A stretch of DNA of 64,000 nucleotides from Lachnospiraceae bacterium (GTDB lineage Bacteria; Bacillota; Clostridia; Lachnospirales; Lachnospiraceae), in the NCBI GenBank assembly GCA_017473115.1, contig JAFUNC010000002.1, positions 1-64,000 on the forward strand. The letters are read 5' to 3'. The translations under genes were made by a program, and so were the position numbers. Positions 17,262 through 25,725 of this stretch are shown here, in pieces. Every line of letters begins with the position of its first letter. Positions within the stretch are counted from its first letter, which is position 1. The notes beneath the pieces were generated by a model that saw nothing but the letters and a program-made list of their open reading frames with translations, did no database searches and had not been told where the DNA came from.

Positions 17262-17425
17262 AGAAAGAATGTGAACCCGAGACACCAGGTCGTGGTGGAG
17301 AGAGCGCACGAGGTCCGGGGGTGCTGAACATCCGGTGGACGTTCGTTTAGCACCGACCGAAGTGAAATGAAGAACCTCGGTTTAGCGCTGACCGGAGCGG
17401 AGCGTAGACCCGAATCCCCCTCTCG
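17262..17425. other. GC-rich structured stretch ending in a tRNA-Met 3' fragment
   Basis: This stretch is much more GC-rich than the AT-rich DNA on either side. It contains a hairpin GGTGCT/GAAC...GTTC/AGCACC (320-329 with 341-354 of the 17 kb block) and ends with CGAATCCCCCTCTCG (17411-17425), identical to positions 17201-17215 inside the tRNA-Met gene. The duplicated tRNA 3' end suggests an old site-specific integration or recombination scar. Confidence 0.6.
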
Positions 17426-17443
17426 TATTTTATAAATCAATAA

Positions 17444-17459
17444 ATTTAGATATCTAAAT
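17444..17459. promoter_or_regulatory. Palindromic operator candidate upstream of fic
   Basis: A perfect 16 bp palindrome, ATTTAGATATCTAAAT, 8 bp before the -35 box of the Fic gene. It is a plausible binding site for the HTH domain encoded by that gene. Confidence 0.5.
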
Positions 17460-17467
17460 GCATAATA

Positions 17468-17496
17468 TTTACAAAACTAAATGGAAATGATATAAT
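17468..17496 (+). promoter_or_regulatory. Promoter of the Fic gene
   Basis: TTTACA (17468-17473), a 17 bp spacer and TATAAT (17491-17496), 28 bp before the start codon. Confidence 0.7.
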
Positions 17497-17524
17497 ATAT
17501 ACGTACGGAAAGGTGGTATATTAA

Positions 17525-18457
17525 ATGATTTCATATAAAAAATTATTTTTGATGATGGAAGAAAAGGAAATAACCAAGGAAAAACTGAAAAATGAGATTG
17601 GAATTTCCTCAGCAACCATGGCGAAACTTTCCAAAAATGAAGAAGTGTCAATGTCGACAATCCAGAGCTTGTGTCGTTTTTTTGATTGTCAACCGGGGGC
17701 GATTTTATCTTATGAAAAGGAAATAGATGAAAATTCTGTACTTTTTCGGCTGAGAGAAGAAAAGGATATGAAATTGAAGGGCGGTTTATATCATCAAACG
17801 CAAGTTAGATTGGCATATAACTCAAATCATATGGAAGGCAGCAGATTAACGGAAGACCAAACAAGAAGTATATACGAAACCCAAACAATCGGCGTTACGG
17901 AAGGATACGAGAAGATTGATGATATTATTGAGACTGTGAATCATTTCAGATGTTTTGATTATATTTTATCGGTGGCAGATAAGGAATTGTCAGAGGACAT
18001 CATAAAACGGATTCATTTGTTGTTAAAAAGCGGAACGACAGATAGTCAAAAAGAATGGTTTGCAGTCGGTGATTACAAAAAACGTCCCAATATGATTGGG
18101 GATATGGTGGAAACAACACACCCGTCCAAGGTTGCATCCGAAATGAAGCAGTTGTTAAAAAACTACAGAGAAAACAGTAATATTACATTTGAAGATATTA
18201 TTGATTTTCATTATAGACTTGAAAAGATACATCCTTTTCAAGATGGAAATGGTCGCGTCGGAAGATTAATTATGTTTAAAGAGTGTTTGAAATATAATAT
18301 TCCGCCATTTATTATTGAGGATGTATCAAAAGACTACTATAGAAGAGGCTTAAAAGAATACGCACAAGAAAAAGGGTATTTGACAGAAACCTGCAGAGCG
18401 GCACAAGATACTTACAAAAAGTTATTGGAATATTTTGAATATATTGTGATTAACTAA
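17525..18457 (+). CDS. Fic family protein with N-terminal HTH domain
   Basis: A 310-residue protein. Residues 1-65 form a Cro/C1-like helix-turn-helix domain, and residues 90-305 a Fic domain. The catalytic motif HPFQDGNGRVGR begins at His 236; Fic enzymes transfer AMP or other nucleotides to proteins. An inhibitory motif SNHMEG (residues 100-105, the S/TxxxE-G/N form) lies ahead of the core, so this is the self-inhibited class with its antitoxin-like helix built in. Codon use and AT content are those of an accessory gene. It sits behind a tRNA pair with a duplicated tRNA end, a typical entry point for transferred DNA. Substrate unknown. Confidence 0.93.
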   Translation: MISYKKLFLMMEEKEITKEKLKNEIGISSATMAKLSKNEEVSMSTIQSLCRFFDCQPGAILSYEKEIDENSVLFRLREEKDMKLKGGLYHQTQVRLAYNSNHMEGSRLTEDQTRSIYETQTIGVTEGYEKIDDIIETVNHFRCFDYILSVADKELSEDIIKRIHLLLKSGTTDSQKEWFAVGDYKKRPNMIGDMVETTHPSKVASEMKQLLKNYRENSNITFEDIIDFHYRLEKIHPFQDGNGRVGRLIMFKECLKYNIPPFIIEDVSKDYYRRGLKEYAQEKGYLTETCRAAQDTYKKLLEYFEYIVIN

Positions 18458-18472
18458 TTTTTTGTGTATAAT
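18444..18472 (+). promoter_or_regulatory. Possible promoter of the acyltransferase gene
   Basis: TTGTGA (18444-18449), 17 bp, TATAAT (18467-18472). It overlaps the end of the Fic gene. Confidence 0.4.
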
Positions 18473-18541
18473 TTTATTATCTATGGGCATTAAAACATTC
18501 GCGAATAAGACCATAGAAATCACCAAGATAGGAGGAAAAGT

Positions 18542-19843
18542 ATGCATTCTAAAAATACCAAGCATTTGGAATGGTTAAAACCGGATAATACGGCGAATTT
18601 CTGTACTATGGTTACCACCAAAAAATTTGCGCATATTTTTCGTCTGTCTGTGGAATTGGATGAGGAAATTGACCCAGTAGTGCTGAACAGCGCATTACAG
18701 GTGGTTTTAAAACGAATTCCGTCCTTTGCATTGAAACTTCGTTATGGTTTGTTCTGGAATTATATGGAACTTGCCAAGGATAAGCCGGAAGTGGAAGAGG
18801 ATGTGCGAAATCCTATGGCGCGGAGAAGTTGGAAGTTAAACAAACACTTCTTGTTCCGCGTCCGCTATTTCGGGAAAAGAATTTCGCTGGAAGTGTTTCA
18901 CGCCTTGGCAGATGGCACCGGCGGAATGACGTTTATGATGACGTTGGTAGCAGAATATCTTCGTCAGAAATATGGATATGAAATTGAAGAGAGCCGTTGG
19001 ATTCTCAATCCGGATGAAGAACCGAAACCGGAAGAATATGAAGATGTCTACAGTAAGGTAGCAAGACGTCAGAATTTTAAGCGCAAGAGCCCGAAGGCAT
19101 ATCAGGCGACAGGAAGCAAAGAGGCAGAAGGTTATTTAAATATTGTGACCGGACGCATGCCGGTGGAGGCTGTGAAAACGAAAGCAAAGGAGTACGACTG
19201 TACCGTAACCGCTTTTTTAACGGCCGTTCTGATGGATGCTTTTCAGGATATCCAGGAGAAGGAAAAGAAGCGTAAAATCCGTCAGATGCCCATTGTCATT
19301 AACATTCCCGTGGATTTGCGTAAATTTTATCCGTCAAAGACCGTAAGTAACTTTTTTGCAAATATTAACGTTGGTTTGGACCGGGCACTGGGGCATTATT
19401 CTTTTGCGGAAATCGTGGAACAGGTAAAGCACGGAATGGCTTTGAATATTACAGAGAAACGTGTGAACAACCTGATTGCAGGCAATATCGCAAGTTATCA
19501 GTATAAAGTGTATAAGGTAATACCGATGTTTATCAAAAAGCCTTTCGTGATTCTGGGCAATTATATGGGTGGTGAAATTAAATCCACCTGTACCATGTCG
19601 AATCTTGGGAAGGTGGTGTTGCCGCCGATAATGTCTGAATATGTAAAAGGTGTGCAGGCGGTGGCCGGTAAGAATTTCGGCCGCGTCACAAGTTGTATGG
19701 GGGTCAGTTACGCAGATACCATGTCGGTTACTTTTACCCGTAAAATCAAAGAGGCTGAAATTGAGCGACTTTTTTATACGAAACTTGTTGAAATGGGGAT
19801 ACCTGTTGAAATTGAAAGTAACCAGGCGAGAGAAGTTATGTAA
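18542..19843 (+). CDS. Condensation-domain-like (alcohol) acyltransferase
   Basis: A 433-residue protein of the CoA-dependent acyltransferase/condensation superfamily, usually annotated alcohol acetyltransferase. The catalytic region reads EVFHALADGTGG, matching the HxxxDG signature with the His acting as base. No carrier protein or adenylation domain is nearby, so it is stand-alone and probably transfers an acyl group from CoA to an alcohol or lipid. AGGAGG precedes the start. It is followed 49 bp later by a DUF6320 zinc-ribbon membrane protein; from memory this pair recurs in Lachnospiraceae, which would suggest a joint envelope-lipid role. Confidence 0.8.
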   Translation: MHSKNTKHLEWLKPDNTANFCTMVTTKKFAHIFRLSVELDEEIDPVVLNSALQVVLKRIPSFALKLRYGLFWNYMELAKDKPEVEEDVRNPMARRSWKLNKHFLFRVRYFGKRISLEVFHALADGTGGMTFMMTLVAEYLRQKYGYEIEESRWILNPDEEPKPEEYEDVYSKVARRQNFKRKSPKAYQATGSKEAEGYLNIVTGRMPVEAVKTKAKEYDCTVTAFLTAVLMDAFQDIQEKEKKRKIRQMPIVINIPVDLRKFYPSKTVSNFFANINVGLDRALGHYSFAEIVEQVKHGMALNITEKRVNNLIAGNIASYQYKVYKVIPMFIKKPFVILGNYMGGEIKSTCTMSNLGKVVLPPIMSEYVKGVQAVAGKNFGRVTSCMGVSYADTMSVTFTRKIKEAEIERLFYTKLVEMGIPVEIESNQAREVM

Positions 19844-19892
19844 ACCATACATCTGATAAGAAAAAGATGGATTTGATAAAAGGAGTAACGCT

Positions 19893-20606
19893 ATGTCTTA
19901 TTGCGTAAACTGCGGTGTGAAGTTAGCCGCATCCGAAGAAAAATGTCCTTTGTGTAATACGGTAGTTATGAATCCTAATGATACGGGAGAGAATATGAAA
20001 GAAGAAGCATATTCTCATCGTTATGAAGAATATCCGGGGCGTAAAATTAATTTGAAATATTTGACACAGATTATTCTGGCGGTGATTGCAGTAGGTGTCA
20101 TTGTACAGACCTTATGTGATTTTTTGATTTCTTTTAATCTGAGTTGGTCTTTGTATGGCATTGGTGCTTTTGGATTGTTGGTGTGTTTTGCATTACCGGC
20201 ATTAACAAAGATGAAATCGCCTTATATTGCCACGATGATTGATTTGGTAGCATTGGCATTGTATATTTTAATGATTGCCGTTATGACGGACGGGGAATTA
20301 TGGTATTATGAGTTTTTCCTTCCGTTACACGTTTTGACAAGCATTTATGTTTTTTGTATGGTTATTTTTCTACGGAAAAAAAGAAGAAATTATTTCCGCG
20401 CGGGCGGAATCAGTCTTCTGTTTGTATGTTTGCTTTTGATATTGATTGAGTTACTTTTGGATATTTTTATTGTGGGAAAAGTATACTTGATCTGGTCATT
20501 ATGCTGTGCCCCGTTATTACTTGCTATCGCGGTGCTTTTACTGGTAATTGCGGCAAGGCCAAAGTTGCGTGAAGAAATGAGCAGAAGGCTTTATATGAAT
20601 TACTAA
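19893..20606 (+). CDS. DUF6320 zinc-ribbon membrane protein
   Basis: A 237-residue protein. A zinc ribbon with two CxxC knuckles (CVNCG and CPLCN, residues 4-22) is followed by a charged linker and about six membrane helices from residue 52 to 225. The layout fits the DUF6320 family. The function is unknown. Its place directly after the condensation-like acyltransferase on the same strand, with an AGGAG ribosome binding site, suggests that the two act together. Confidence 0.75.
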   Translation: MSYCVNCGVKLAASEEKCPLCNTVVMNPNDTGENMKEEAYSHRYEEYPGRKINLKYLTQIILAVIAVGVIVQTLCDFLISFNLSWSLYGIGAFGLLVCFALPALTKMKSPYIATMIDLVALALYILMIAVMTDGELWYYEFFLPLHVLTSIYVFCMVIFLRKKRRNYFRAGGISLLFVCLLLILIELLLDIFIVGKVYLIWSLCCAPLLLAIAVLLLVIAARPKLREEMSRRLYMNY

Positions 20607-20668
20607 GGATTGGGAAAAGTCAGTAAAAAAGTTTGAGTTAGATAAAAAAGATTGGAAACATGATTCAT

Positions 20669-21757
20669 ATGAGTGATAAAAAAAGAGCATTAATTGCCAT
20701 GAGCGGTGGTGTAGATTCTTCCGTGGCGGTGTATTTGATGCAGAAAGCAGGATATGATTGTGTGGGTGCGACTATGCGATTGTATGAGACTGCGGATAAT
20801 CAGGAAGCGAATAGTGAAGAGGATGCAGTTTGCGGAAGCAGTAATGCGGTAAAAGATGCCGAGGCGGTAGCAAAGCATTTTGATATTCCTTTTAAGGCCT
20901 ATGATTACAGGGAAGATTTTAAGAACGAAGTCATCTGTCGTTTTATCAATACTTATATTGAGGGCGGAACGCCGAACCCTTGCGTGGAATGTAACCGTTA
21001 TATGAAGTTTGGCCGACTGATGGATAAAATGCGGGAAGAAGGCTGCGACTACGTGGTAACCGGTCATTATGCCAGAGTGGAGTATGATGCGGTTCGTGGT
21101 CAGTATGTGTTGAAAAAAGGGCGTGACGAAAGCAAAGACCAAAGTTATGTTTTATATAATTTAACCAAAGAGCAGTTGGCTCACTGTAAGTTCCCCTTAG
21201 GAGAATACGGCAAAGATGAAATCCGTGAGATTGCAGAAGAATTAGGGCTTTTGAATGCTAAAAAGAAGGACAGTCAGGACATCTGCTTTGTGCCGGATGG
21301 GGATTATGCTTCTTTTATTGAGGAATACACGGGAGAATCCTTTGAAGAAGGCAATTTTGTAAACCGCGAGGGGAAAGTTCTTGGGCGTCATAAAGGGATG
21401 ATCCGTTATACCATAGGACAGCGTAAGGGACTGGGACTTGCTTTGCAGGAACCTATGTATGTATATGAGAAGCGGATGGATACCAATGAGGTGGTGCTTT
21501 GCCGGAATGAAGAACTGTTCAGTTCTGTATTGGAAGCGGAAGATGTGAATTGGATAGTAGAACCAAAAGAAGGGCAAACTATCAAATGTAAGGTAAAGGC
21601 AAGATATAAACAGAAGGAAGCCGAGGCAGAAGTAGAATGTCTGGGAGAAGGAAGGGTTCGGGTGACATTTGCAGAACCCCAGCGAGGCATTACCACCGGA
21701 CAATCGGTAGTTTTTTATGAAGGGGACGTTGTACTCGGCGGCGGAAGAATTCTTTGA
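20669..21757 (+). CDS. mnmA: tRNA 2-thiouridylase MnmA
   Basis: A 362-residue PP-loop enzyme that thiolates U34 of tRNA-Lys, -Glu and -Gln. The ATP-binding loop SGGVDSS lies near residue 12. The catalytic Cys pair is visible in NPCVECNRYMKFG (about residue 111) and SQDICFVPDG (about 210). I chose ATG 20669 (MSDKKRALIAM) with GGAAA about 10 bp upstream; ATG 20660 would add three residues. It is followed by cysK, tcdA and ispF on the same strand; sulfur for thiolation ultimately comes from cysteine made by cysK. Confidence 0.95.
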   Translation: MSDKKRALIAMSGGVDSSVAVYLMQKAGYDCVGATMRLYETADNQEANSEEDAVCGSSNAVKDAEAVAKHFDIPFKAYDYREDFKNEVICRFINTYIEGGTPNPCVECNRYMKFGRLMDKMREEGCDYVVTGHYARVEYDAVRGQYVLKKGRDESKDQSYVLYNLTKEQLAHCKFPLGEYGKDEIREIAEELGLLNAKKKDSQDICFVPDGDYASFIEEYTGESFEEGNFVNREGKVLGRHKGMIRYTIGQRKGLGLALQEPMYVYEKRMDTNEVVLCRNEELFSSVLEAEDVNWIVEPKEGQTIKCKVKARYKQKEAEAEVECLGEGRVRVTFAEPQRGITTGQSVVFYEGDVVLGGGRIL

Positions 21758-21846
21758 TGTAATTTCGTTTGCAATGTGTGAGAATGCGGCCGAGAAACTC
21801 TTTTCGAAAAAAGAGATGAGAAGAATGTATAACGGAGTGAAAAAAT

Positions 21847-22788
21847 ATGAAAAATGTTGTAAAAAGTGCAATCGAATTAGTGGGGAATACTCCCCTGATG
21901 CAGATTGACAGGTATAAAACAGCAGCAGGAGTGGAAGATGTGACCCTGCTTGCAAAACTGGAGTATTTAAATCCTGCGGGAAGCGTCAAAGACAGAGCGG
22001 CTCTTTCTATGATTGAAGATGCGGAACAGCGAGGTATTTTAAAACCCGGAGCGACCATTATTGAGCCTACCAGCGGGAATACCGGTATTGGTTTGGCAGC
22101 AGTGGCGGCAATCAAAGGATACAAAACCATTTTAACATTACCTGATACTATGAGTGTGGAACGCAGAAACCTTTTGGGGGCTTACGGAGCACAACTGGTA
22201 CTTACCGAAGGTGCCAAGGGAATGGCAGGTGCCGTAGCCAAAGCGGAAGAATTAAAAGAATCCATTCCGGGAGCGGTAATTCTTGGGCAGTTTGACAATC
22301 AAGCCAATGCCGAGGCACACAGAAAAACTACAGGACCTGAAATTTGGGAACAGACGGAAGGAAAGATAGATATTTTTGTTGCAGGTGTCGGAACCGGCGG
22401 AACCATTACCGGTGTGGGTGAGTATCTGAAAGAGAAGAATCCGAATGTTAAAATTGTGGCAGTGGAACCTGCGGGAAGCCCGCTTTTATCCAAGGGCGAA
22501 GCCGGACCACACAAATTGCAGGGAATCGGAGCGAATTTTGTGCCTTCGTTGTTAAATACAAAAATCTATGATGAAATTATCTGCATTGAGAATGAAGATG
22601 CATTTGCAGAGGGCAAAAGACTGGCGGTAACGGAAGGTGTACTGGTTGGCATCACTTCCGGTGCGGCATTGAAGGCAGCAGGCATTCTGGCAGAGCGCGA
22701 AGAGAACAAGGGCAAGGTCATTGTGGCGTTGCTGCCGGATTCGGGAGACCGGTATTTATCCACGCCGATGTTCTCACAGGAATCGTGA
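21847..22788 (+). CDS. cysK: Cysteine synthase (O-acetylserine sulfhydrylase)
   Basis: A 313-residue PLP enzyme converting O-acetylserine and sulfide to cysteine. The PLP lysine is K48 in GSVKDRAAL; the substrate loop PTSGNTGIG and the phosphate-binding GVGTGGT are present. Its substrate is produced by CysE encoded about 4 kb downstream. It lies 11 bp before the ThiF-family gene. No T-box or CymR-type site is clear in the 89 bp leader. Confidence 0.95.
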   Translation: MKNVVKSAIELVGNTPLMQIDRYKTAAGVEDVTLLAKLEYLNPAGSVKDRAALSMIEDAEQRGILKPGATIIEPTSGNTGIGLAAVAAIKGYKTILTLPDTMSVERRNLLGAYGAQLVLTEGAKGMAGAVAKAEELKESIPGAVILGQFDNQANAEAHRKTTGPEIWEQTEGKIDIFVAGVGTGGTITGVGEYLKEKNPNVKIVAVEPAGSPLLSKGEAGPHKLQGIGANFVPSLLNTKIYDEIICIENEDAFAEGKRLAVTEGVLVGITSGAALKAAGILAEREENKGKVIVALLPDSGDRYLSTPMFSQES

Positions 22789-22799
22789 GGTGATAACAA

Positions 22800-23546
22800 A
22801 TGAGCGAAAGATTTAGCCGTACCGAGATGCTTCTTGGAACGGAGGCAATGAATAAATTAGCAAATGTCCATGTGGCAGTTTTTGGCGTAGGCGGTGTGGG
22901 CGGATATACGGCAGAGGCTTTGGTCCGCAGCGGCATTGGCGAACTTACCTTGGTGGACAGTGATACGGTGGCTGAAAGTAATATAAACCGCCAGATTATT
23001 GCTACCACCAAAACCATCGGCCGATATAAAACCGAAGTAATGAAGGAGCGAGCATTGGAGATTAATCCGGAAATTGTGGTGAGGGAGCGCAGATGTTTCT
23101 TTTTACCGGATAATGCATCAGAATTTGATTTTACGGAGTATGATTACGTAGTGGATGCGGTGGATACGGTGACGGCCAAGTTGACGATTGCTGAGGCGGC
23201 AAACAAAGCAGGCGTTCCGATTATCAGTTGTATGGGAGCCGGAAATAAACTGAATCCGGGCGCATTTGAGATTACGGATTTGTATAAAACTTCCGTATGT
23301 CCCCTTGCAAAGGTAATGCGTCGTGAGTGTAAACTGCGGGGAATCAAGAAACTAAAAGTGTTGTATTCGAAAGAAGAAGCAATCAAGCCGTTTGCAAAGG
23401 ATACAGAATGCGACAGTGAAGGAACAAAGGTGGACATAAAACAAAACGGAGGACGTCGTACGACTCCCGGTTCGGTGGCTTTTGTACCTTCTGTGGCAGG
23501 ACTTATGATTGCCGGAGAAGTCATAAGGGATTTGACGGACATATAA
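22800..23546 (+). CDS. tcdA: tRNA threonylcarbamoyladenosine dehydratase (TcdA/CsdL)
   Basis: A 248-residue E1-like (ThiF fold) ATPase. The nucleotide-binding motif GVGGVGG lies at about residue 30, followed by LVDSDTVAESNINRQ with the conserved Asp and Arg. TcdA cyclises t6A37 in ANN-decoding tRNAs to ct6A. The length and the C-terminal region fit TcdA better than ThiF or MoeB, which have zinc-binding CxxC pairs that are absent here. It lies just after cysK and before ispF. Confidence 0.88.
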   Translation: MSERFSRTEMLLGTEAMNKLANVHVAVFGVGGVGGYTAEALVRSGIGELTLVDSDTVAESNINRQIIATTKTIGRYKTEVMKERALEINPEIVVRERRCFFLPDNASEFDFTEYDYVVDAVDTVTAKLTIAEAANKAGVPIISCMGAGNKLNPGAFEITDLYKTSVCPLAKVMRRECKLRGIKKLKVLYSKEEAIKPFAKDTECDSEGTKVDIKQNGGRRTTPGSVAFVPSVAGLMIAGEVIRDLTDI

Positions 23547-23620
23547 TATAATAATAGCAATGTGAAGTATTCCGAATGTGAAACATACAGTATGTATAAA
23601 TGCAAAAACAGGAGGCACGT

Positions 23621-24154
23621 ATGAGAATAGGAATGGGTTATGATGTACACCGTTTGGTGGAAGGAAGAGATTTGATTATTGGCGGGGTGAAGATTCCTCA
23701 TGAGAAGGGACTGCTCGGACATTCCGATGCGGATGTTTTGGTACATGCTGTTATGGATGCTTTGCTTGGAGCAGCGGCTTTGGGTGACATCGGTAAACAT
23801 TTCCCGGACACCGCAGAAGAATACAAAGGCGCAGACAGTATGAAACTGCTTGCCCGTGTAAAAGAGATATTGGATGAGAATTTATTTTTTATCGAAAATA
23901 TAGATGCAACAATTATTGCACAGGCACCTAAAATGCGTCCGCATATAGATACTATGCGTCAAAATATTGCAGATGTATTGGGGATTGATATTTCACAGGT
24001 GAATGTTAAGGCTACCACGGAAGAAGGATTAGGATTTACCGGAAGTAAGGAAGGAATCAGTTCACAGGCAATTTGTCTTTTATCTACACCGGAGCAGATG
24101 CCCGGAGTCACTTACGGTAATTGCGGAAGTTGCGGAGGCTGTAGCAAGGCATAA
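23621..24154 (+). CDS. ispF: 2-C-methyl-D-erythritol 2,4-cyclodiphosphate synthase
   Basis: A 177-residue MEP-pathway enzyme making the cyclic diphosphate on the way to isoprenoids. The N-terminal [12 protein letters not shown] and the zinc site [11 protein letters not shown] are clear, as is the late [11 protein letters not shown] segment. Start ATG 23621 has AGGAGG 5 bp upstream; an earlier in-frame ATG at 23600 lacks one. Unusual: after the normal end the chain continues about 20 residues to a Cys-rich tail, [11 protein letters not shown]. The stop overlaps the ATG of the GNAT gene by one base, so translation is probably coupled. Confidence 0.95.
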   Translation: MRIGMGYDVHRLVEGRDLIIGGVKIPHEKGLLGHSDADVLVHAVMDALLGAAALGDIGKHFPDTAEEYKGADSMKLLARVKEILDENLFFIENIDATIIAQAPKMRPHIDTMRQNIADVLGIDISQVNVKATTEEGLGFTGSKEGISSQAICLLSTPEQMPGVTYGNCGSCGGCSKA

Positions 24155-25332
24155 TGGACAAAGGTTTTCTGGCAGAGAAAGAAGTGCATAAGATTCGGCC
24201 TTTATGGGAAAAAGTGTTTGCAGAAGACAGTAAAGAATTTACGGAGTATTATTTTGCAAATAAGGCAGAGCGTAATCTTGTTTTTATAAGAACGGATGAT
24301 GAAAAGATTGTCAGTATGCTTCATCTGACTCCTTTTATAACAGGCCAAATGGAGCCGGTCTGTTACATAGTCGGAGTCGCGACGGAAGAAGCATATCGCA
24401 GACAAGGGCTGATGGCGGATTTGTTGAAAGAGGCCCTGCAGTTTATGTGGGAGGAAGGACAGCCTTTTACTTTTTTGATGCCGGCGAATCCGGCGTATTA
24501 TACGCCGTTTCAGTTTACGTACGTTTACGATAAGCCGGTGTGGAAGTTAAATGAGGCAGTTTTTCCGATGCATTATTTGGAAACTGCTGCAAAGTATGAA
24601 GCGGAGTTTCATCTTGTTATTAAGGGGAAAGGCAGTTTACAGATTAAGGTTGCCCAAGAGGAGCAAATGGCGTTACTTGCCGATTTTGCAAACGATATGC
24701 TGAAAGCAAATGCGGATTGTTATATGCTTCGCAATGCTAATTATTATAAACTGTTAAAAAAGGAACTGGTTGCGCAAAAAGGAAATTTGTTCTTTGTAGA
24801 ACTGGAAGGCAGAATAAAAGGAATTTTTGCCTATGTATGTGAAAAAGACCAGCCTGCTTTTCAGGAAGTAATCGTGGATGCAGATTTGGCTGATTGGCAG
24901 ATGGTAGATGTCAGCGAACACAAGCCGATGATTATGGCAAGAATTCTTCGTATTGAGGAATTTCTGTGCGGATTGTCTTGTATGGGTTCTGTGGATATTT
25001 TAATGGATGTAATAGATCCTGTTTTAACTCAAAACAGCGGGGTATATCATTTGTATGCAACGGAAGAGGGCGGTTTGCGTTGCAAAAAACGCCCCCAACG
25101 CACGAAGAAAGAGGCGGAAAACAGAGCGGATGCCCATAGTGATTATTTACAGTCTAATCGGGATGCGGCGGATTGCAGGGTGTTAATAGAAGATCTTACT
25201 GCCTTTGCTTTCGGATATAAAACTGCGGAAGAATGTTTTAATATTACAAATGAAAGTGCAAAGGAAGAGATTCTTGAATGCTTGAAGCAGATTCGTGTTT
25301 TAAAAAGTGTTTTTATCAACGAAATTATATAG
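24154..25332 (+). CDS. GNAT N-acetyltransferase, Eis-like
   Basis: A 392-residue protein with an N-terminal GNAT fold (about residues 1-150) and a long C-terminal half typical of the Eis/DUF4527-type two-domain acetyltransferases. The acetyl-CoA binding loop reads YRRQGLMADLL near residue 85, and MPANPAYYTPFQF fits the Eis core. The acceptor is unknown; family members acetylate aminoglycosides or protein amines. It overlaps the ispF stop by one base. A Lys/Arg-rich linker occupies about residues 310-325. Confidence 0.8.
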   Translation: MDKGFLAEKEVHKIRPLWEKVFAEDSKEFTEYYFANKAERNLVFIRTDDEKIVSMLHLTPFITGQMEPVCYIVGVATEEAYRRQGLMADLLKEALQFMWEEGQPFTFLMPANPAYYTPFQFTYVYDKPVWKLNEAVFPMHYLETAAKYEAEFHLVIKGKGSLQIKVAQEEQMALLADFANDMLKANADCYMLRNANYYKLLKKELVAQKGNLFFVELEGRIKGIFAYVCEKDQPAFQEVIVDADLADWQMVDVSEHKPMIMARILRIEEFLCGLSCMGSVDILMDVIDPVLTQNSGVYHLYATEEGGLRCKKRPQRTKKEAENRADAHSDYLQSNRDAADCRVLIEDLTAFAFGYKTAEECFNITNESAKEEILECLKQIRVLKSVFINEII

Positions 25333-25378
25333 TGTCGAAAAATGGCAGAAAAAAACAAGGTTTTTCTTGCGGTTTTTA

Positions 25379-25407
25379 TTGACAAAAAAACAAAAAACGC
25401 ATATTTT
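25379..25407 (+). promoter_or_regulatory. Promoter of the Cys T-box transcript
   Basis: TTGACA (25379-25384), a 17 bp spacer and TATTTT (25402-25407). It sits about 20 bp before the T-box start. Confidence 0.6.
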
Positions 25408-25426
25408 ATAAGAGGAATATGATAAC

Positions 25427-25659
25427 AGCGATGAACGAAGAGAGTACATCAAAGGAAGATAACAGAGAGAAGCGGTCACCGGCTGAAAGCCGCTTTTATG
25501 TATGAGTTTGATGGAAGTGCATTCGGGAGCTGATGCGGGGAAGGGAAGTATCCGTATCCGGGACGTACGTTATACGTAGTATGAAGAAAGAAACAATACT
25601 CTTTCGACATTAAGAGTGGAATAACGATGAACTCGTCTCTTTTTGAGACGGGTTCTTTT
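25427..25659 (+). promoter_or_regulatory. T-box riboswitch, specifier TGC (Cys)
   Basis: The hallmarks occur in order: the GAGAGTA motif near 25438, an AGAGAG plus GGCTGAAAGCC apical stem, a specifier region GGAAGTGCATTCGGGAGC with TGC at 25518-25520, a T-box-like AAGAGTGGAATAACG (25612-25626) and a terminator stem GAACTCGTCTC (25629-25639) with 25645-25655 followed by TTTT. Binding of uncharged tRNA-Cys would allow read-through into cysE-cysS. The T-box proper is somewhat diverged from the usual AGGGTGG form, and the start boundary is approximate. Confidence 0.87.
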
Positions 25660-25725
25660 CAATTTTAAGGAAAATTTAATTTTAAGAAAGTTGTAAACAG
25701 GTCCCTATAAGGAGTAAAATATTCA

